Origin: Bacillus mycoides | GTDB lineage: Bacteria; Bacillota; Bacilli; Bacillales; Bacillaceae_G | DNA length: 64,000 nucleotides | NCBI RefSeq assembly: GCF_001757995.1 | Contig: NZ_LXLV01000012.1 | Location: forward strand, 62,001 to 126,000 | Direction of reading: 5' to 3' | In this document: piece by piece, positions 60,540 through 64,000 of the stretch | Layout of the letters: each line of letters starts with the position of its first letter | How positions within the stretch are numbered: the first letter of the stretch is position 1 | Translations under genes and position numbers: made by a program | The notes under the pieces: generated by a model | Told to the model about the DNA's origin: nothing | The model's database searches: none | What the model saw: only the letters and a program-made list of their open reading frames with translations

Positions 60540-60836
60540 ATGGCTGGACAAATTCGTATGTCACCAGAGGAGCTTAAATCAAAAGCGACTCGATATGGAC
60601 AAGGTGCAAATCAAATTGAGGACATTTTAAGTCAACTATAAAACTTACAAAATGAATTAAGAGGAGAATGGGAAGGGCGTGCTTTTGAAGGGTTTGATCA
60701 ACAGTTCAATCAATTAAAGCCAAAAGTACAAAACTTCGCACAGCTATTACAAGAAATTAATATGCAGCTGAATAAAACTGCAGAGGCTGTTGCTTCTCAT
60801 GATGAAGAATTATCACGTAATTTCGGTTTGAAATAA
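60540..60836 (+). pseudogene. WXG100 (Esx-type) protein gene with an in-frame TAA
   Basis: ATG 60540 behind AAAGGGG reads MAGQIRMSPEELKSKATRYG and QGANQIEDILSQL, then TAA at 60639-60641 (codon 34), then NLQNELRGEWEGRAFEGFDQ and on to SRNFGLK and a natural stop; 98 codons in all. The G-E-W-E-G turn between two helices is the WxG motif of the WXG100 family, small helical dimers secreted by the type VII (Ess/Yuk) system. A Gln is expected at codon 34, so CAA-to-TAA is the simplest cause. It heads the LXG toxin cassette. Translation could restart after the stop, but the first helix would be missing. Confidence 0.82.
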
Positions 60837-60866
60837 AAATTGTTTTACTCTATATAACAAGCATTT

Positions 60867-60904
60867 CAAATGAGCCATACAGCTTATATTGTATGGCTCA
60901 TTTG
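60867..60904 (+). terminator. Inverted repeat after the WXG100 gene
   Basis: CAAATGAGCCATAC pairs with GTATGGCTCATTTG around AGCTTATATT. A real T run is absent, so it may attenuate instead of ending transcription towards the toxin genes. Confidence 0.65.
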
Positions 60905-60996
60905 ATTGCGTGCCTAGCGAGTGATATTGATAGGGATATATATTTAATGAGATTTCTTTGATGCGTTTGGAAAACTTATAGAAAGGGTTTGAAAGA

Positions 60997-61272
60997 ATGG
61001 GACAATTTCAAAGTAATTTACAAACAGCAACGCAAATTGCTACGAAAATGGGATCAGCCTCTGATAGGATTCAAAGTGCAACAACTCGTTCTATAACAAA
61101 GGCGACGCGTACAACATTATCTGTTAATTCCCAAGCACAAGAAGCGAATCAGCAAGTTTTAGACTTGACGAAACAATTTTCCACTGCCTTTCAACAAGCG
61201 GTTGATAATATTCATTCGGTATCTAATGAATTTGAGAGAATGGATAACGAACTTCACAACACTTTTCGCTAA
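60997..61272 (+). CDS. Small helical type VII secretion-associated partner protein
   Basis: A 91-residue helical protein, MGQFQSNLQTATQIATKMGS and so on, ending FERMDNELHNTFR. It has no signal peptide or Cys and looks like the TIGR04197 type small proteins encoded directly before LXG toxins, which bind the LXG domain and help it reach the type VII secretion apparatus. The family call is from size, helical character and position. It starts behind AAAGGGTTTGAAAG, 160 bases after the WXG100 pseudogene and 40 bases before the next small gene. Confidence 0.75.
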   Translation: MGQFQSNLQTATQIATKMGSASDRIQSATTRSITKATRTTLSVNSQAQEANQQVLDLTKQFSTAFQQAVDNIHSVSNEFERMDNELHNTFR

Positions 61273-61312
61273 TGTGACAACCTACGTAAAGTAAAATAGT
61301 AGGAGGAAAAAG

Positions 61313-61675
61313 ATGGACCGAAATATCGAAAACAAAATTACACAGTTAAATCAAAAGTTACGAAGTGTATTTGAAGAACAGGACCGAAATCAATCTGCGA
61401 TTCAAAAACAGGAAAAAGTAGAAGAAGATTTTCATGTATGGAAGAATCAAAACCATCGTTTGTTTGATCGTATTTTAGGAACTTGGCATAAAGATAGAGA
61501 AATGTCATTGTTTTTTATGGATATGCGTCAAGAAGCACAATACATCGAACGAAAACTTACATTTGAATTGGAAAGCCAAAAAGAAACATTGTTTAAAGAG
61601 AAACGAGATCTTAGTGACTTAGAAAATGATCTTTCATATCAGCAACAACAATTAGTAAAGGAGGCTAATTCATGA
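61313..61675 (+). CDS. DUF3958-like coiled-coil partner of the LXG toxin
   Basis: A 120-residue protein, almost entirely predicted coiled coil: MDRNIENKITQLNQKLRSVF, then RLFDRILGTWHKDREMSLFF and a C-terminal Glu/Lys/Gln-rich helix. Proteins of this size just before LXG genes (DUF3958/DUF5082 type) act as targeting partners of the toxin. GGAGGAAAAAG precedes ATG 61313. Its TGA overlaps the toxin ATG (ATGA), so the two are translationally coupled, which fits a fixed partner ratio. Confidence 0.75.
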   Translation: MDRNIENKITQLNQKLRSVFEEQDRNQSAIQKQEKVEEDFHVWKNQNHRLFDRILGTWHKDREMSLFFMDMRQEAQYIERKLTFELESQKETLFKEKRDLSDLENDLSYQQQQLVKEANS

Positions 61676-63015
61676 GTTTAAATATGTATTTGGGAGAAGT
61701 ACAAAACCAAACTCAAAGTATGAACGCTGTCTGTACGGCCACCATTCAAGGTATGGAACAAGCAATTCAGTCGATTGATGCTTTTGCAACTGATACTGTG
61801 TTACAAGGGCAAACATATAGCAGTGCAAAATCATTTTTTGTACAAACTTTTCGTCCTTTAGCGCAAGGAATTATTTACTTATGTGAAGAGCTAATCCGAC
61901 AAAATAATGCTTTTCCAAGTCAATTTCAATCACAGGTAGCTTCAACAGATGTAATTGAACACGAGATATTAGAACAAATTCGAGAAATTGACCGAATGAA
62001 AACAAGTATGGAAGCTGTCAATCAAGCTATGCCAATGCCGGGTATGGATGCCATGGTAAATCTTTTTATTGTTATGAGGCAAAAACTGCAAGAAAAGCTG
62101 GATCATTTGTATCAATTCAATCAGACCTCTAGTAATAATTATAGTACAGCACTTCAATTAGCAACTAGTATTGCTGCAGGTCTTGCGGAAGTTCAAAGTG
62201 GGAAAGGGTTTAGTGGCGTCAGCGGTACATTTAGTACACAAGGATTGAATATGGATTGGACGGGGTCTATTCAAAAAATTACAGAGGATAAAGCTCGTGA
62301 AGTTGAAAGGTTAAATAAGGATTCTGAATCTGGTGAAGTAGACAAAAAAGATTCATTTTTAGGTATGACTGACTTTGATGCGATGGTACCATTAGATGGA
62401 ATGGGGAATATATCCGGAACACTTTCAGGTGCAGCTGCAGTAGGGAATACAGTTTATAAAGTAAGGAATGGTTATGAGATAAAAAAAGAATTTGATAGAA
62501 AAAACAAACGAGTTCTTGTAAGAGAGAGTTATGATTCTGTTAAAGATAATAAAAAAGTTAATGGACGGCATAGAGATCATAAGATTTACTATGTAAATGA
62601 TATCGAAAAGAAAATCGAAAATGGAACAGCTACTCCTAAGATAAAAGAAATAGAAGCGATGATAAAAAAAGGAAGCGCAGCTAAAATGGCCTTAAAGGAT
62701 AGGCTTGGGTGGGCTAGTGTAGCTATAGATTCATATACAGATACAAGTGAGAATATTAAAGATAATGCCTGGGGTGATAAAATTGCAGGAGATATTATTG
62801 GTAATGTTGTAGTGGGAGGAGCAACAACTGTAGGGGCTGCGGTTCTGACTGTTGCAGCAGCAGGATTCGGTATTTCAGTAGGATTAACATACTTAACAGA
62901 AGGTGTAAAATGGGATATTGATTTAGATGGTGATGGTGAAGATGATAGTATTAAGGATATGGTGAAAACGGGTGCGAAAAAAACTTGGTCAACAGTAGCA
63001 GGGTGGTTTAATTAA
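61672..63015 (+). CDS. LXG-domain type VII secreted toxin with glycine-rich membrane helix
   Basis: A 447-residue protein. Residues 1 to about 200 form an LXG domain (MYLGEVQNQTQSMNAV, then LQGQTYSSAKSFFVQTFRPL), which targets polymorphic toxins to the type VII secretion system. A charged linker (about 200-330) follows. The C-terminal toxin part has a long Gly/Ala helix at about 368-405 (GDIIGNVVVGGATTVGAA, then AAAGFGISVGL) of glycine-zipper type, then an EF-hand-like acidic loop DIDLDGDGEDD (415-425) and an amphipathic end. No nuclease or NADase motif is seen. This suggests a membrane-acting toxin comparable in principle to TspA of S. aureus. A membrane immunity candidate follows directly. 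Confidence 0.85.
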   Translation: MSLNMYLGEVQNQTQSMNAVCTATIQGMEQAIQSIDAFATDTVLQGQTYSSAKSFFVQTFRPLAQGIIYLCEELIRQNNAFPSQFQSQVASTDVIEHEILEQIREIDRMKTSMEAVNQAMPMPGMDAMVNLFIVMRQKLQEKLDHLYQFNQTSSNNYSTALQLATSIAAGLAEVQSGKGFSGVSGTFSTQGLNMDWTGSIQKITEDKAREVERLNKDSESGEVDKKDSFLGMTDFDAMVPLDGMGNISGTLSGAAAVGNTVYKVRNGYEIKKEFDRKNKRVLVRESYDSVKDNKKVNGRHRDHKIYYVNDIEKKIENGTATPKIKEIEAMIKKGSAAKMALKDRLGWASVAIDSYTDTSENIKDNAWGDKIAGDIIGNVVVGGATTVGAAVLTVAAAGFGISVGLTYLTEGVKWDIDLDGDGEDDSIKDMVKTGAKKTWSTVAGWFN

Positions 63016-63016
63016 C

Positions 63017-63685
63017 ATGAAAAAAAATACAGATTTTAATAAAAAAGCTTTTGAATATTATATGGCTCTTTATGCTGTAAATGATATAAGATCGACTATA
63101 ATTACTCTTGTGATTGGGATAGCAGATATATTTGTGCTTTTACCTGCTTTTGCGAATCCTGTTCAACCGATATATATGTACATAATAGTTCCACCAGTTG
63201 CTTTTTTAAATTTATGGGCAATATGGATTGTTATAAATCCTAGGAAACGGCAATTACAATACACTCTATTTCGTGGGGTATTTGGCATCGTATGTTCAGT
63301 AGGATTATTAGTTATAACCCAAAAGTTTGCATATGGAATGTTAGGATTACAAACTCCAATCTATTTTATTTTTTCGGTTGGTTTGTATATTTTTGCTTTG
63401 AATTATTATTATAAAAATCATATAAAAAAACTTCAGGAACCAATCAAAAAATCAAAGTCATCGAAAAAAAACTCTGGTTTCGGAGTAGTGGCTTTTATAG
63501 GGTTGGGTCAACTCGTTGCTAATATCAGTCTTGGTTTTGCAACACAAAAGATGGTAGCAATTGTATTAATGTGTGTATACTCAATGCTTTCGTTTATTTT
63601 GTTTCATTTCATTATGGAACTCCATAGGTATTATTATTTAAGGAAGCATATAGAAGATGGGGGTAGAACACATGAAACCTTTTAA
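63017..63685 (+). CDS. Polytopic membrane protein, probable immunity protein of the LXG toxin
   Basis: A 222-residue protein with about six hydrophobic segments (for example TIITLVIGIADIFVLLPAF, IYFIFSVGLYIFALNYYY, VAIVLMCVYSMLSFILFHFI) and a Lys/Ser-rich cytoplasmic loop (IKKSKSSKKNSG). I do not recognise the family. It starts one base after the toxin stop codon, the usual place for an immunity gene, and a membrane immunity protein fits a membrane-acting toxin. Function is therefore inferred from position and topology only. Confidence 0.72.
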   Translation: MKKNTDFNKKAFEYYMALYAVNDIRSTIITLVIGIADIFVLLPAFANPVQPIYMYIIVPPVAFLNLWAIWIVINPRKRQLQYTLFRGVFGIVCSVGLLVITQKFAYGMLGLQTPIYFIFSVGLYIFALNYYYKNHIKKLQEPIKKSKSSKKNSGFGVVAFIGLGQLVANISLGFATQKMVAIVLMCVYSMLSFILFHFIMELHRYYYLRKHIEDGGRTHETF

Positions 63686-63797
63686 AGAGTCTGTATTGAA
63701 CTTTAAGTATATAATCGCGGTTCTCCTATATTCAGTAAAGACTATGGAAAAGAAAAGGGAGAAGCAACATCATGAATATAGAATTACATTTAGATAA
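63672..63797 (+). CDS. Possible 41-residue small ORF after the immunity gene
   Basis: ATG 63672 overlaps the end of the immunity gene and follows GATGGGGGTAGAAC; it opens 41 codons (MKPFKESVLNFKYIIAVLLY, then a basic tail). One hydrophobic stretch is visible. It may be a small membrane protein or chance. A second tiny ORF (MNIELHLDKG from 63772) overlaps the next RBS. Confidence 0.3.
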   Translation: MKPFKESVLNFKYIIAVLLYSVKTMEKKREKQHHEYRITFR

Positions 63798-63814
63798 AGG
63801 AAGGATGGGGAATT

Positions 63815-64000
63815 ATGCAATTTTCTAAAGAAAAGTTTTTACCAAATGGTTCTATTGTTCTATTAAAAGGTGGGACGAAGAAAATTGTGATTTATGGAAG
63901 AAAACAAAAGCTTATGGTTAAAGAACCTGTGATGTATGACTATATTGGCTGTTTTTATCCAGAAGGATACATTAATCCTGATTATACATTTGTATTTAAT
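63815..64000 (+). CDS. DUF4176 domain protein (partial, 3' end outside window)
   Basis: ATG 63815 behind AGGAAGGATGGGG opens 62 codons to the window edge: MQFSKEKFLPNGSIVLLKGG, TKKIVIYGRKQKLMVKEPVM and YDYIGCFYPEGYINPDYTFV. LP.GS.VLLKGG.KK..IYGR and YDY.GC.YPEGY are the DUF4176 signature, a small domain regularly encoded downstream of LXG toxins. Its role in these cassettes is unknown; immunity or adaptor function has been suggested by context. It confirms that the type VII cassette continues beyond the window. Confidence 0.83.
   Translation, partial: MQFSKEKFLPNGSIVLLKGGTKKIVIYGRKQKLMVKEPVMYDYIGCFYPEGYINPDYTFVFN

Overview
The window reads as a chromosomal segment of a Bacillus cereus group bacterium (B. 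cereus, thuringiensis or anthracis type). The evidence is the low GC content, the strong AGGAGG-type ribosome binding sites, the yheDCBA block, the alsS-alsD pair, the csaA-csaB wall polysaccharide genes with their two acetyltransferase gene pairs, and above all seven copies of the structured repeat bcr1, which is typical of this group. No rRNA, tRNA, CRISPR array, IS transposase or prophage was seen.

Layout. 1-3.8 kb holds yheD (cut by the window edge), yheC, yheB and yheA. 3.9-5.1 kb holds a small minus-strand membrane/lipoprotein operon. 5.4-8.1 kb is the acetoin operon alsS-alsD, with alsS broken by a nonsense codon and a candidate CcpA (cre) site upstream. 8.2-10.1 kb has one intact and one decayed glycosyltransferase. 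10.3-12 kb has a DNA glycosylase and a HAD-fold protein. 12.4-22.3 kb has two LPxTG surface proteins, the second lacking its 5' end, flanking hemZ and an acyl-CoA ligase. 22.4-25.3 kb holds a hypothetical gene, a SulP transporter and two gene remnants.

25.5-40.7 kb is the secondary cell wall polysaccharide (SCWP) region. It contains csaA and csaB, two divergent MBOAT plus SGNH acetyltransferase pairs, an O-antigen-ligase-like membrane protein, and later an SLH-domain amidase that should bind the pyruvylated SCWP made through CsaB. The S-layer genes found at this place in B. anthracis are absent, and a scrap of bcr1 sits at the junction.

41-50 kb holds an RNA methyltransferase-like gene and then a lysine/5-aminovalerate/glutarate catabolic cluster: GABA-type permease, aminotransferase, semialdehyde dehydrogenase (nonsense-broken), a DUF3870 gene, a tiny Cys-rich protein, glutarate 2-hydroxylase GlaH and L-2-hydroxyglutarate oxidase LhgO. 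This is the same gene set as the E. coli csiD-lhgO-gabDTP operon. 51-53 kb is a proline racemase/epimerase plus ornithine-cyclodeaminase-like pair behind a good sigma-54 promoter. 53.2-59 kb is a complete peptide ABC transporter operon with two tandem bcr1 copies inserted between the binding protein and the permeases. 59-64 kb ends in gene scraps, a lipoprotein and a type VII secretion cassette: a WXG100 gene with a nonsense codon, two small partner proteins, an LXG toxin with a glycine-rich membrane helix, a putative membrane immunity protein and a DUF4176 gene cut by the window edge.

The region is rich in broken genes: alsS, a glycosyltransferase, an adhesin, a DedA-like fragment, a short unknown gene, an aldehyde dehydrogenase, a GNAT-like scrap, a GIY-YIG scrap, an ornithine-cyclodeaminase scrap and a WXG100 gene. 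Several are split by a single substitution only, so they should be confirmed against reads before being treated as true losses.
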